From: an uncultured Lutibacter sp.
GTDB taxonomy: Bacteria > Bacteroidota > Bacteroidia > Flavobacteriales > Flavobacteriaceae
Length of the DNA: 64,000 bases
Reading direction: 5' to 3'
Assembly (NCBI RefSeq): GCF_947493565.1
Contig: NZ_CANLRG010000001.1
Span: forward strand, 124,001-188,000
Shown here: piece after piece, positions 37,143 to 45,661 of the stretch
Layout of the letters: each line of letters opens with the position of its first letter
How positions within the stretch are numbered: the first letter of the stretch is position 1
Notes under the pieces: generated by a model
What the model saw: the letters and a program-made list of their open reading frames with translations, nothing else
Told to the model about the DNA's origin: nothing
The model's database searches: none
Position numbers and translations under genes: made by a program

Positions 37143-37781
37143 TTAATTAGCTGTTCCAGAGCCTAAATAAACACTATTTGACACTTTACCATCTAAAGAA
37201 ATAAATGCCATATAAGTATGTAATGTATCACCTGCATAGGTGCTTGGTATCGCTAAAACAGCCATTCCTTCTTCTCTTTCAGCACTATTTAAAAACATCA
37301 CAGATTCATTTTTTATAGGGTTGTAAACCAATAACATTGAACGATCTGTTGAGTTAGCATTTATCCCTGTTGAATTATCAGTCCAATTGAAATTTACTTG
37401 ACCTGCTGTTGTATAGGAAGCTGTAGGATTTAATACTCCAGCTAATGTTCCTTTACTAAGCAATGCATTTGCATAATCTACTGTAAAATTTGGTGCTGTT
37501 CCTGTGATGGCAGTTCCTAAAATTTCTGACATCGCTGCATTAAATGCTGTTTTTTTAATAGCAAAACTTTTATAGCCAACATTGATGAAGTCTTTGTTTG
37601 GCTGTAAAAATTCTAATGAAGCAGTAAATTTATTTCTTTGATTTACTTGTCCAGGGGTACGTGGATTTGCGACACTAGATGGTTTAATTCTTAGGTAATC
37701 GATACCTTTCCACGATGCACCGATAACATTTCCTACTTTTCCTGATAATCCTCCTAGGATACCTTGGCTAATTTTGCCCAT
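37143..37781 (-). CDS. DUF6266 family protein
   Basis: A 212-residue protein with the family's opening (MGKISQGILGGLSGKVGNVIGASWKGIDYLR) and VANPRTPGQVNQRNKF. The rest is beta-rich with an internal Ser/Thr-rich repeat-like region. It is frequent in Bacteroidota, often as several copies near mobile or phage-derived DNA, and its role is unknown. The GKVGNV and PRTPGQ sequences resemble those of phage tail-like proteins, but this is only an impression. Confidence 0.8.
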   Translation of the reverse strand: MGKISQGILGGLSGKVGNVIGASWKGIDYLRIKPSSVANPRTPGQVNQRNKFTASLEFLQPNKDFINVGYKSFAIKKTAFNAAMSEILGTAITGTAPNFTVDYANALLSKGTLAGVLNPTASYTTAGQVNFNWTDNSTGINANSTDRSMLLVYNPIKNESVMFLNSAEREEGMAVLAIPSTYAGDTLHTYMAFISLDGKVSNSVYLGSGTAN

Positions 37782-37866
37782 ATTTAATTGATTTTAAAAG
37801 TTACTAATTGGGGTTGGTATGGACTTGGTATAGTCTTTAACCAACACAGATAGTATATGGCAAATA

Positions 37867-38340
37867 CTATGCTATTAGATTGTTTTGGTTTTTGTTGCCC
37901 TCTGTTGCCCGATTTTGCTTATTAGAAAATAAACTTTGAATGTATGACACTTTTAAATCTGCCATTTTTGAAACTGTTTTTTGTAGTTCTGCTTCTTTTC
38001 TGCTAATAGCTGACACTATACTAATATGCTTCTGCAACTCTTTAGATTCATTTAATAATGAAGTGTAGCCATCTTTAAGCGTGTTTCTGCAATCATCTAT
38101 TGAAATGAACGGAATAACACTGCCTTTTAAATAATACGCATAGAAACCACCTATTTGTAGCATCATTGATAAATGATAAAGGGTGTGCTTTTCTTCTTCG
38201 GTTAGTACAGTTACCACAAAGCAATTAGGACACGGATTTATTAAAGGCTTTCCGCTGTTTTGCCCTTTGTTCAGAATAAAAAAATGAGGTTGCGAGTAGG
38301 TTCTTCCGATTTGGTGTGTTTTTAGTTCAAGAGTTGACAT
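37867..38340 (-). CDS. DUF6943 family protein
   Basis: A 157-residue protein, recognised by FFILNKGQNSGKPLINPCPNCFVV and YYLKGSVIPFISIDDCRNTL. The CPNC pair and the later Cys could bind metal, and the C-terminal third is a coiled coil. The family is found on Bacteroidota integrative elements, next to HTH excisionase-like genes, and its function is unknown. It suggests the 37-39 kb stretch is mobile-element derived. Confidence 0.75.
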   Translation of the reverse strand: MSTLELKTHQIGRTYSQPHFFILNKGQNSGKPLINPCPNCFVVTVLTEEEKHTLYHLSMMLQIGGFYAYYLKGSVIPFISIDDCRNTLKDGYTSLLNESKELQKHISIVSAISRKEAELQKTVSKMADLKVSYIQSLFSNKQNRATEGNKNQNNLIA

Positions 38341-38585
38341 AGCTATCCAATTTAAAATTGCTTCGCTACGCTTCGCACCATTAATTTTTTAAAAGAAAAA
38401 CAATAAAAAAAGAAAGCCTAATGCTCTTGTGGCGTGGATAAGGCTGTCAAGGTTTTTGGATAAAAGTTTTTTTAGATTAATTGTTTAATGATTGTGAAAA
38501 ATGCTTTTGAAAAAGTTTTATTCAAAACCCGTAGGGCTTGACCTTTATAGCCTTGCGCGTTGGCTGTGGTGGCCACATATATTTG

Positions 38586-38882
38586 CTACCTTTTTTTATT
38601 TATTGACTGTTCTTCTAAAACATCTAAAATGTCTTGTTTTTTGTAAAAAATTCTGTTGCCCATACGAATTGGATTTAAAATGCCGTGTTTATTCCAGGAA
38701 TGTATTGTTACCAAACTGATTCTTAAATATTCGGCTACTTCTTGTCTTGTTAGTAATTCATCATTTTTTGATTTTGATAGTTCTTTAAGGTAATCTTCAA
38801 TTTTAAACAATAATTTTTCTGCTATCTTATCCGCTAATTCATCAACTTTGACTTCTGTAATTTGGATTGTTTTTGTAATCAT
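38586..38882 (-). CDS. excisionase-like HTH protein
   Basis: A 98-residue DNA-binding protein. The MerR/Xis-like winged helix reads LLTRQEVAEYLRISLVTIHSWNKHGILNPIRMGNRIFYKKQDI, with an N-terminal helix that may dimerise. Such proteins help excise or control Bacteroidota elements. No integrase gene lies next to it, so it may be a leftover of an older insertion. About 245 bp to its left (38341-38585) have no gene I can support. Confidence 0.85.
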   Translation of the reverse strand: MITKTIQITEVKVDELADKIAEKLLFKIEDYLKELSKSKNDELLTRQEVAEYLRISLVTIHSWNKHGILNPIRMGNRIFYKKQDILDVLEEQSINKKR

Positions 38883-39318
38883 ATTGAAATGTATTTAATC
38901 TATTGAACAACACTTTTTGGGGAATAAACTCTTAAAAAAATAGGTTTTTGATAAGTTGTGCGTTGGATGAAGCGTTTGTATGGGTAGCGTTTTAAATAGT
39001 TGTTTGATAAAACAGCATTTAAACAAGCTACTTATACAGGACTTTTAGACAATAGCTTATTGTTTTTTGACCCGTTCGGCTGACACTCAGGGCAGGGTGA
39101 AAAAGCAATATGCTATGGCGTATTACTACATATTATGAACCTATTTTTTTATAACCGCTGACTTGGGTGGTGGGGAAAAGTGGACTATGATATTTGTTAA
39201 CGAAATGAAACAAACAAAGACTTGAGGTAAGGAATACTTGGATATTTCGGCTACGCTCAATACAGGCTTAACGATGGTTTTGTGCAGCTTGAAAGAGGTA
39301 ACTAATTATAATAATTAT
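38883..39318. other. 436-bp non-coding stretch with palindromes
   Basis: No coding frame I can support. It holds the palindrome CAATAGCTTATTG at 39051-39063, a GCGTTGG heptamer near 38956 and ATGGCGTATTACTACA at 39115-39130, which resembles ATGGCGTTATAACTACA inside the inverted repeat at 42151-42241. This points to shared mobile-element sequence. An origin of transfer could be here, but nothing proves it. Confidence 0.35.
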
Positions 39319-40050
39319 TTAGATTTGAACTCCTTCGTATTTTACTTCATCGATAATTGATTCTGTATCTGAATTGATTCTTGGACTAAATAAATCACGA
39401 CTTACTGTGTATGTATCTAATACCTCTTCATTGTAATTTAGATTAATTAATTCATTAATTCCGTTTTCGTTTAAATCATCTTTTAACCATTCTTGTTCAA
39501 AGTCCTTTTGAAGTATTACCGGTTGTCTATTCTTTTTATTATGAATTTTTGCAAATAATGGTGATGCTTTTTTAGTAAGAATAGTAAAGGTAACAACATC
39601 GCCAATTATTGTATATAACCCAGCCAAAGACAAAACATCGTTGTTTTTGTTTTTTATATGAAATGGATATTTTTTTCCTTTGTACTCGTGAGGTTCAAAA
39701 AATCCTGTTACTGGAATTATACAACGTCTTGTTAAGGCTGAATGTTTGTATATAAAATGATTAAATAATTTTTCGGATTGAGCATTAAGACCACCACCAT
39801 ACCGAACAGCTTCTTTGTAATAATCGGTTAATTGTTCAGGTTTTTTATTGCCTGGAACTATACCCCATAATGCAGGTGCTAAAGCTGATGGACCTTCTTG
39901 TGGTATTATAAGCATATCAGGATGAGAAAAACCGTTTAAGTGGTATCTTGGAATATCATACGCTTCTCTTGCATCATCCCTTGTCAATGAAACATCATAG
40001 CGATTTTCAAGCTCAATTACTTTTTTAGTTTGAGAAGTATGGAAACACAT
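39319..40050 (-). CDS. SOS response-associated peptidase (YedK/HMCES-like)
   Basis: A 243-residue SRAP-domain protein. Met-Cys2 gives the catalytic cysteine after removal of the Met. Further motifs are HLNGFSHPDMLIIPQEGPSAL, RCIIPVTGFFEP (Glu) and FTILTKKASPLFAKIHNKKNRQPVIL with the catalytic His/Asn context. Family members crosslink to abasic sites in single-stranded DNA and shield them. It lies in an SOS cassette behind umuC (31 bp gap). Confidence 0.92.
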   Translation of the reverse strand: MCFHTSQTKKVIELENRYDVSLTRDDAREAYDIPRYHLNGFSHPDMLIIPQEGPSALAPALWGIVPGNKKPEQLTDYYKEAVRYGGGLNAQSEKLFNHFIYKHSALTRRCIIPVTGFFEPHEYKGKKYPFHIKNKNNDVLSLAGLYTIIGDVVTFTILTKKASPLFAKIHNKKNRQPVILQKDFEQEWLKDDLNENGINELINLNYNEEVLDTYTVSRDLFSPRINSDTESIIDEVKYEGVQI

Positions 40051-40081
40051 AAGGTTTTATTTAGGTTACTAAATATACTAA

Positions 40082-41341
40082 TTAAACTCTTATATCGATT
40101 ATTTCATTAATGTTGGTTGAATATCGTGGGGATAGGCGTTCTTGTTTCATTTTCCATTGCCTACCTAATGATTGACTACCAAACTTTATTTTATTGCTAC
40201 CATAGGCTTTATTTAGCCTATCTACGATATTCATTATTGGTTGGTGCTTTGGGTTTTCGGAAGTAAATAGTGTGAATTGTTTTTGATTACTCGGGGTTAA
40301 GCCCATTACAATAACACCTGCTTTTTTATAATGAAAGCCCTCTTTATAAATTGCTTGTAACCCTGCTTCTGCATATTTGACTAAATCTATGCTCGAATTA
40401 GTTGGATAGTGCGTTTTTACAACAATGTTTCTACCGTATTGAGGTAAATCTTTTCGGAAACCGTTGGTATGCAAAAATACCATAAGCATATTGCATTGTG
40501 ATTTTTGATTACGTAATTTTTCTGCACAGGACACTGCAAACGTAGATATACGTTCTCTAATATCTTGATATGATGTTAGCATACCCTCAAATGAGCGTGT
40601 TGTTGCTATCATTTTCTTGTTTGCAGTAGTTTCTAAATCTAAAGTAGGTTTACCCTCTAAATCGTGTTTTAGACGTAAACCAACAACTGACATATTTTTA
40701 CGTACCCAATCATCTGACAGTTGGGAAAATTGATAAGCATTATGAATATTGAGATTTTTAAGTCTTTGTGAGTGTTTCCTACCAATACCCCAAACATCTT
40801 CGATTGACAACCACTTTAAGGCTTTTATGCGCTTTTCTTCATTATCTATCACATAAACATTGTTTGTACGTTCTGGAAACTTCTTTGCTATTTTATTGGC
40901 TACTTTAGATAATGCTTTTGTTGGTGCAAAGCCAATACTAATTGGAATACCTGTACCTTTTGTTACACGATTACGCATTGTTTCTCCAATTTCCTGAAGG
41001 CTAAAAAGGTCAAAACCTATAAACTTTAAAAATGCTTCGTCGATACTGTATATTTCAACTTCTGGTGTAAACTCTGAAAGTAGATTCATCACTCTACTAC
41101 TCATATCACCATATAAAGCATAATTTGAAGAAAAAACGTTTACGTTTTGCTTTTCAAATGTTTTAGCATATTCAAATGCAGGTGCGCCCATTGGAATACC
41201 TAACGCTTTGGCCTCGTTGGATCTTGCAATAACACAACCATCATTGTTTGATAAAACCACTACAGGTTTACCATTTAATGATGGGTTAAAAACACGCTCA
41301 CAGGAAGCGTAGAAGTTATTGCAGTCAACGAGTGCGAACAT
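40082..41341 (-). CDS. umuC: Y-family translesion DNA polymerase (UmuC)
   Basis: A 419-residue polymerase. The catalytic carboxylates are visible: Asp6 (MFALVDCNNFYASCERVF) and Asp101-Glu102 (YSIDEAFL). The HhH-type thumb and little-finger regions follow (IEDVWGIGRKH). It corresponds to the catalytic subunit of Pol V and needs UmuD', encoded just upstream with a 1-bp gap. The C-terminal LSPRYSTNINEIIDIRV matches the ends of family members. Expected to make mutagenic bypass synthesis after DNA damage. Confidence 0.94.
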   Translation of the reverse strand: MFALVDCNNFYASCERVFNPSLNGKPVVVLSNNDGCVIARSNEAKALGIPMGAPAFEYAKTFEKQNVNVFSSNYALYGDMSSRVMNLLSEFTPEVEIYSIDEAFLKFIGFDLFSLQEIGETMRNRVTKGTGIPISIGFAPTKALSKVANKIAKKFPERTNNVYVIDNEEKRIKALKWLSIEDVWGIGRKHSQRLKNLNIHNAYQFSQLSDDWVRKNMSVVGLRLKHDLEGKPTLDLETTANKKMIATTRSFEGMLTSYQDIRERISTFAVSCAEKLRNQKSQCNMLMVFLHTNGFRKDLPQYGRNIVVKTHYPTNSSIDLVKYAEAGLQAIYKEGFHYKKAGVIVMGLTPSNQKQFTLFTSENPKHQPIMNIVDRLNKAYGSNKIKFGSQSLGRQWKMKQERLSPRYSTNINEIIDIRV

Positions 41342-41342
41342 A

Positions 41343-41792
41343 TCATAGGTTTTTGATTACGTTAGTAACAATACCCCAAATGATAAAATCATTGTCTTTA
41401 GTGACTTGAATAGGTTTGTAATTTTGATTTTCTGCAATTAACCAAACACAGTCTTTTTCTATGCTGATGCGTTTAACTGTAAATTCACCATCAATAAAAC
41501 AAACAGCTATTTTGTTATTTGTAGGTTCTAAACTTTTATCAATAATTAGTAAATCACCATCGTGAATACCTGCATCTATCATTGAATCACCACGAACACG
41601 ACCATAAAATGTTGTGCTTGGGTTTTTAATTAAATGTTTATTGAGGTCTATGTTTATATCTAAAAAATCATCTGCTGGGGATGGAAATCCTGCGCTTATA
41701 CCATTAGCCACAAAAGGCAATTTTAGATGTGTTGAAACATCTGCTCCATAAAATTCTATTGCTCTTGTGTTATATAATTTTCTGACTTGCAT
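41343..41792 (-). CDS. umuD: UmuD-like LexA-family autoprotease
   Basis: A 149-residue S24 protein without DNA-binding domain. The cleavage site Ala34-Gly35 (GISAGFPSPADDF) and the Ser70/Lys107 dyad (RGDSMIDAG, FTVKRIS) are complete. RecA-filament-stimulated cleavage would give UmuD' to activate UmuC. It is the first gene of the SOS cassette umuD-umuC-yedK-like. Translation may start from a very short or absent leader, judged from the -7 box at 41797-41804. Confidence 0.93.
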   Translation of the reverse strand: MQVRKLYNTRAIEFYGADVSTHLKLPFVANGISAGFPSPADDFLDINIDLNKHLIKNPSTTFYGRVRGDSMIDAGIHDGDLLIIDKSLEPTNNKIAVCFIDGEFTVKRISIEKDCVWLIAENQNYKPIQVTKDNDFIIWGIVTNVIKNL

Positions 41793-41796
41793 ATTG

Positions 41797-41829
41797 CAAA
41801 GTTATATAAAAAAATGTTCGTTTTTTATA
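41797..41829 (-). promoter_or_regulatory. umuD promoter with SOS-box-like palindrome
   Basis: The -7 box TAACTTTG (41797-41804, minus strand) matches TAnnTTTG. Just upstream, TATAAAAAA and TTTTTTATA (41805-41829) are perfect 9-bp inverted arms with a 7-bp spacer containing GTTCG. Position and symmetry fit a LexA-like operator, but the sequence is not the E. coli box. Confidence 0.55.
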
Positions 41830-41877
41830 CCAAAACTTTCAATTTATTAACGGTGTTGAGCGCAAAGGCAGAGCGGA

Positions 41878-41954
41878 TATTTAGCTCGTTTTATTTTTAT
41901 TTTAAATTAATGTACTCGTGAATATCCACAGTTTAATTTTAGTTCCGATTTGTG
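41878..41954. repeat. 77-bp direct repeat, copy 1
   Basis: Identical over all 77 bp to 42061-42137, 183 bp apart. It contains TTTAGCTCG, GTACTCGTGAAT and GTTCCGATTTGTG. It lies upstream of umuD in a stretch without genes. Confidence 0.9.
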
Positions 41955-41969
41955 GGGTTGGTGTGTGGA

Positions 41970-42013
41970 TATTTAGCTCGTTTCATTTTTATTTGTTTTT
42001 GTACTCGTGAATA
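41970..42013. repeat. degenerate copy of the 77-bp repeat
   Basis: Shares TATTTAGCTCGTTT and GTACTCGTGAATA with the 77-bp units but differs in the middle and lacks the right part. Confidence 0.7.
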
Positions 42014-42060
42014 ACGGCAAATATTATTTGTAGTTAGAATTTAAGCGTTGGATAAGCCGC

Positions 42061-42137
42061 TATTTAGCTCGTTTTATTTTTATTTTAAATTAATGTACTC
42101 GTGAATATCCACAGTTTAATTTTAGTTCCGATTTGTG
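42061..42137. repeat. 77-bp direct repeat, copy 2
   Basis: Base-for-base the same as 41878-41954. Perfect identity over such an A/T-rich non-coding stretch means recent duplication or ongoing gene conversion. Confidence 0.9.
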
Positions 42138-42150
42138 CGGCTGGGACGTG

Positions 42151-42241
42151 GCTATTTTACATAATGGCGTTATAACTACAGCTTTGGTAATGTGGTGGGT
42201 GTAGCGGCTGCTATTATAACTACCCGTTATGTAAACATAGC
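42151..42241. repeat. imperfect 25-28 bp inverted repeat
   Basis: Left arm GCTATTTTACATAATGGCG (42151 on) and right arm ending GTTATGTAAACATAGC pair with few mismatches across about 38 bp. AGCTTTGG occurs after each arm. No coding frame fits. Confidence 0.6.
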
Positions 42242-42277
42242 TTTGGGTGGTTTTTGGTGTGTGCGTTGGGAACAGCT

Positions 42278-42321
42278 CTTTACTCACGTCATTTCTATTT
42301 TAAGTTAAGGTGTTCGTGAAT
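42278..42321. repeat. distant copy of the 77-bp repeat core
   Basis: TTTACTCACGTCATTTCTATTTTAAG and GTTCGTGAAT keep the spacing of the other copies with many substitutions. Confidence 0.45.
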
Positions 42322-42439
42322 GCTACACATTTGTCTTTTTTATTGTACCTTTTTATTAAAATATAAACGTTTAAATAAGAAAAGTAATGTGCTGTGTGAG
42401 GGTTGGCAACCAAAAACTACAAGCGCGTTGGCGAGCGGA

Positions 42440-42517
42440 ACAAAACAAAAGACAGAGGGTTTTGAGCTTTAAACAGGCTCAAGCTAAGGCAAGCGAAAAA
42501 ACTGGGTTTTGTTTTGT
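42440..42517. repeat. 11-bp inverted repeat around a GC-richer core
   Basis: ACAAAACAAAA and TTTTGTTTTGT flank 56 bp. The core holds a smaller GAGC/GCTC hairpin. It lies between the 42-kb repeats and the S41 peptidase gene and may be a terminator or a mobile-element end. Confidence 0.4.
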
Positions 42518-42582
42518 GGGGACTAATTTAGCTTTATCCAATAGGAATAATAAATAAAATTCATACCACATTAAAACAATTA

Positions 42583-43830
42583 CTACAGATTTTTTATTAA
42601 GGTATGTAGAATATTGTCATTCCCCATTATAATATCAGACCAGTTATAAAATAATTTTATATTTGGCTGAAGTGTAGCATTTAGCTTTTCTGATAACTGA
42701 AATAGTCTTTTTGAATATGTAATTACTAATTTTGAATTAGGTAGAGTAAAACTATCCATATCCTGATACCCATTTGGGTTTGATCCTGTAGGTTCACCAA
42801 CAATTTTAGCATTTAACAATTGTTTATAAAGAGCCGCATTACTTGTTGCTGCCGAAAAGGTTTTGTTACTTGTTAATACAAAAACACCATTTTTCCAATC
42901 AATTGAATCTGCAAGGTTTAATGCATAGGCTAAAACCACCCCAACATATAAATCACCACCTCCATTATTACGCATATCTATGATGACTTTTTGAATGTGG
43001 TTTGTAGCAATGTAGTTTACTAATGTTTCCCCAAAAACCTGCATATCTTCAAAGGTTGGATAGCTTTCAAAATTGATATATAGGGCTTTACTATTTTTTA
43101 TTGGTGTAAACCATAAATAAGGAAAACTAGGATTTTCTGGCTTTGTAATTTCTGGTACACCTGTAGTTAAATGAATAAAATTTGATACTTTGTTTGATGT
43201 ATCTACACTTAAAGAGTTTAGTGTTATTTTTATCTCTTGATTATTGTCATCTAAAAAGGTAAATACCGCTTTGTCCACTTTTTTAGTAATATGAAGTGCA
43301 AATAGTAATTCGGATATATTCAAATATTCCCCAGTTCTTATTTTTTGAGAATATTGGTTTTCTACAAATTGTGCAACTTCCGACACTTTTGCTGAAACCT
43401 CAACAATGGGAATATCATCTATGGCTGTTAAGGATAATTTTAATAAGCTACTATGTTTACTGCTTACTTTTACCACACGCCACTCACCATCAATGAAATT
43501 TACTTCAAGAGGAAAACGTTGTAAAGGCATATTTCGCAATGAAACAGAAGTATGACCATCATTAATACGCCTTGTTAAACGCATTAATTTTAAAATGATT
43601 TCAAAATCATTTAAAGTGTCAGAACTGTTGTAAATCTTTTGCCACTCATTTGCAAAATCTTCTTTAGTAATTGAATGGTATACATCTATATGTTTTTGTT
43701 CTAAGCCCTTTTTATAAATTTCAAGGTCATTTTTCCAATCAATTTTTTTTGATGTCTGTGCAACTAAGACATTACAGATTGAGCATATAATAATGATATA
43801 ATAAATACTTTTTTTATTTAATAACTTCAT
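42583..43830 (-). CDS. secreted S41 family peptidase
   Basis: A 415-residue protease. The signal peptide runs to about residue 25 (ICNVLVAQ). The S41 (tail-specific protease-like) domain covers 225-400 with SKALYINFESYP, VIIDMRNNGGGD, the nucleophile region NKTFSAATSNAALYKQL and GEPTGSNPNGY. There is no PDZ domain. Expected to degrade misfolded or short peptides in the periplasm. It is coupled to the serine hydrolase gene upstream (4-bp gap). Confidence 0.87.
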   Translation of the reverse strand: MKLLNKKSIYYIIIICSICNVLVAQTSKKIDWKNDLEIYKKGLEQKHIDVYHSITKEDFANEWQKIYNSSDTLNDFEIILKLMRLTRRINDGHTSVSLRNMPLQRFPLEVNFIDGEWRVVKVSSKHSSLLKLSLTAIDDIPIVEVSAKVSEVAQFVENQYSQKIRTGEYLNISELLFALHITKKVDKAVFTFLDDNNQEIKITLNSLSVDTSNKVSNFIHLTTGVPEITKPENPSFPYLWFTPIKNSKALYINFESYPTFEDMQVFGETLVNYIATNHIQKVIIDMRNNGGGDLYVGVVLAYALNLADSIDWKNGVFVLTSNKTFSAATSNAALYKQLLNAKIVGEPTGSNPNGYQDMDSFTLPNSKLVITYSKRLFQLSEKLNATLQPNIKLFYNWSDIIMGNDNILHTLIKNL

Positions 43831-43834
43831 AATA

Positions 43835-44971
43835 CTACTTGCCTTCTATGATTTTAAGTACGTCATAAACTAATGGGATTGTACTTTTTGAAGCCTCTAA
43901 TTGATTTAGAGTACCTGCTATATAAGTATCTAGTTCTGGGCAATACCACAAAAAGGATGCGGTACTACCTGTATGACCAATAAGTGTTAATTTTTTGTTT
44001 TGATCTTTAGTATCTTTATAAGATACTTTTCTAATTCCGAAACCGTATTCCATTCCTACTGATTCATTAATCCAATTTTGCATTTCTAAACGCGTATTCT
44101 TTTTTACAATCTTATCAGCATTGAAAGCTTCTAAAAAAGTTATAAGGTCTTTGGTTGTAGAGACCAATCCACCACCACCCCAATCTGCACTTAAACTTTT
44201 AATTGACGATAGTTCTATGTCACCAACATAAAACTTAGCTATAGGCAATTGATTTTTTATAGGTGAAGATTTTAAATTAATGTAAGAATCATTCATAACC
44301 AAAGGTTGAAAAATATATTTCTTTAAAAACGCATTATATGATAGACCACTTACTTTTTCAATTATCAAAGCTAAAAGCACATACTCCGTATCTGTATAAT
44401 GATAGCCTTGGCCAGGAATGAAATGAGGTTTCATTTTTTCTTTAGTAAACTCAATCATTTCGTATGGCGTCCAAAGCCTATTAGTATCTACTAGTAATTG
44501 ATTGATAATATTTTGGCTACTATCAATGGTTTCGTCAGTAAAATAATCGGGTAAACCTGAGGTGTGTTGTAACAGGTGAGCTATTGTAATTGCATTGGTA
44601 TAATCTTTACCATTAAAAAAGTGCAATTTGTTCATCAGTGGTTCTTGTAAAAATTGACTAATCTTATCGTCAAAATCTAATTTTCCCATATCCTTTAGAA
44701 TACCTATTGAAGTAGCCGTTAACATTTTGGTAATACTGGCTGTGTAAAAAGGTTGACACGATGCATCTATTGGATTTGCAGATGTATTGTTTTTACTAAC
44801 TGATAGATCTATATTTTTAGATGTAGAATAGACTTGTAATACTGCATTGTTTATATTTTTAGCACTTGAATATTGAATAAAAACTGAATCGATTTCATTT
44901 ACAATATTCTTTTGTGCCAAACAATGAAGTGAGGTAAGAAGAAAAAATAAAAGCTGAATTAAATGTTTCAT
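43835..44971 (-). CDS. secreted serine hydrolase (beta-lactamase fold)
   Basis: A 378-residue secreted protein. The signal peptide ends near HCLAQ. Ser-x-x-Lys (TASITKMLTA), the Tyr motif (YHYTDTEY) and HTG (IGHTGSTAS) of the class C/DD-peptidase fold are all present. It is followed after 4 bp by an S41 peptidase gene, so the pair is made together. Possible roles are D-amino-acid peptidase or esterase. Confidence 0.88.
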   Translation of the reverse strand: MKHLIQLLFFLLTSLHCLAQKNIVNEIDSVFIQYSSAKNINNAVLQVYSTSKNIDLSVSKNNTSANPIDASCQPFYTASITKMLTATSIGILKDMGKLDFDDKISQFLQEPLMNKLHFFNGKDYTNAITIAHLLQHTSGLPDYFTDETIDSSQNIINQLLVDTNRLWTPYEMIEFTKEKMKPHFIPGQGYHYTDTEYVLLALIIEKVSGLSYNAFLKKYIFQPLVMNDSYINLKSSPIKNQLPIAKFYVGDIELSSIKSLSADWGGGGLVSTTKDLITFLEAFNADKIVKKNTRLEMQNWINESVGMEYGFGIRKVSYKDTKDQNKKLTLIGHTGSTASFLWYCPELDTYIAGTLNQLEASKSTIPLVYDVLKIIEGK

Positions 44972-45023
44972 TTCTTTTTTTATTATTGAAGCTAAATTTT
45001 ATTATTAAAAAAATAGCTTTATT

Positions 45024-45629
45024 TTAGAATGAATACCCTATAGAAAATTCTCCGTAAAATGGATCTATAAAATCATAATCATTTCTAAAATCCCTAATCA
45101 TATTATTAACCTCAGTGGTATTTGGGTTGCTATCCCAATCTTCATTTGAAAAGCCATAACCAAGAGCAAAAGTAATTGTAAATCCACTATTCCAAACCCA
45201 TTTTTTACCTGCATTGATACCAAAACTAGTATCTGGCATTGTAAAATCAAAATTTGTGTTGTTAATTTTACCTTCGCCATCAAATTGTCTGTATCTACCG
45301 TAAGCACCAACAAAATACGAATTCATTTTTTTATTGAAATGATAACGATAATTCAATAAAAATGAATAGCCACTGGATTCTATACGCGCATCTGTGTAGG
45401 TTTTAGGAATGGCCTCATAATCAAAACGTACGACAAAGCCGTGTTTTTGATGGTGTAAATACTCATAATTCACCGAATAAATTCCAAAAGCAACTGCAAC
45501 TGGACACATACTAATTGAGTGTTTAAAATCCCTTTGATAATCGTATGTTTGTTTCTTTTCCTGAGCAAAAGCAATTGAGGATATAGCTATTGCAAAAGCT
45601 GTAAGACTAATTTTAAATTTTGTTTTCAT
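45024..45629 (-). CDS. outer membrane beta-barrel protein, small
   Basis: A 201-residue protein with a signal peptide (ISLTAFAIAISSIAFAQ) and alternating aromatic strands (GFVVRFDYEAIP, YSFLLNYRYHF, MNSYFVGAYGRYRQF, GFTITFALGYGFS), ending in SIGYSF with the C-terminal aromatic expected of barrel assembly. Probably eight strands. Function unknown. The next gene upstream (45662-46306) encodes a similar-sized barrel. Confidence 0.7.
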   Translation of the reverse strand: MKTKFKISLTAFAIAISSIAFAQEKKQTYDYQRDFKHSISMCPVAVAFGIYSVNYEYLHHQKHGFVVRFDYEAIPKTYTDARIESSGYSFLLNYRYHFNKKMNSYFVGAYGRYRQFDGEGKINNTNFDFTMPDTSFGINAGKKWVWNSGFTITFALGYGFSNEDWDSNPNTTEVNNMIRDFRNDYDFIDPFYGEFSIGYSF

Positions 45630-45661
45630 TTTTATTACTATTTATCTATTGATTATTTTTT

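Noticed and set aside
38501-38719. 72-residue plus-strand open frame
   Set aside because: It runs antisense into the excisionase-like gene and its sequence is low in information; probably a shadow.
42090-42287. 65-residue minus-strand open frame in the 42-kb repeats
   Set aside because: It spans the 77-bp repeat and the inverted repeat, its residues have no protein-like pattern, and a partial copy of the repeat would encode it only by chance.
41878-42321. CRISPR array
   Set aside because: Repeats are 77 bp, uneven in spacing and partly degenerate, with no cas genes; the layout is not CRISPR-like.
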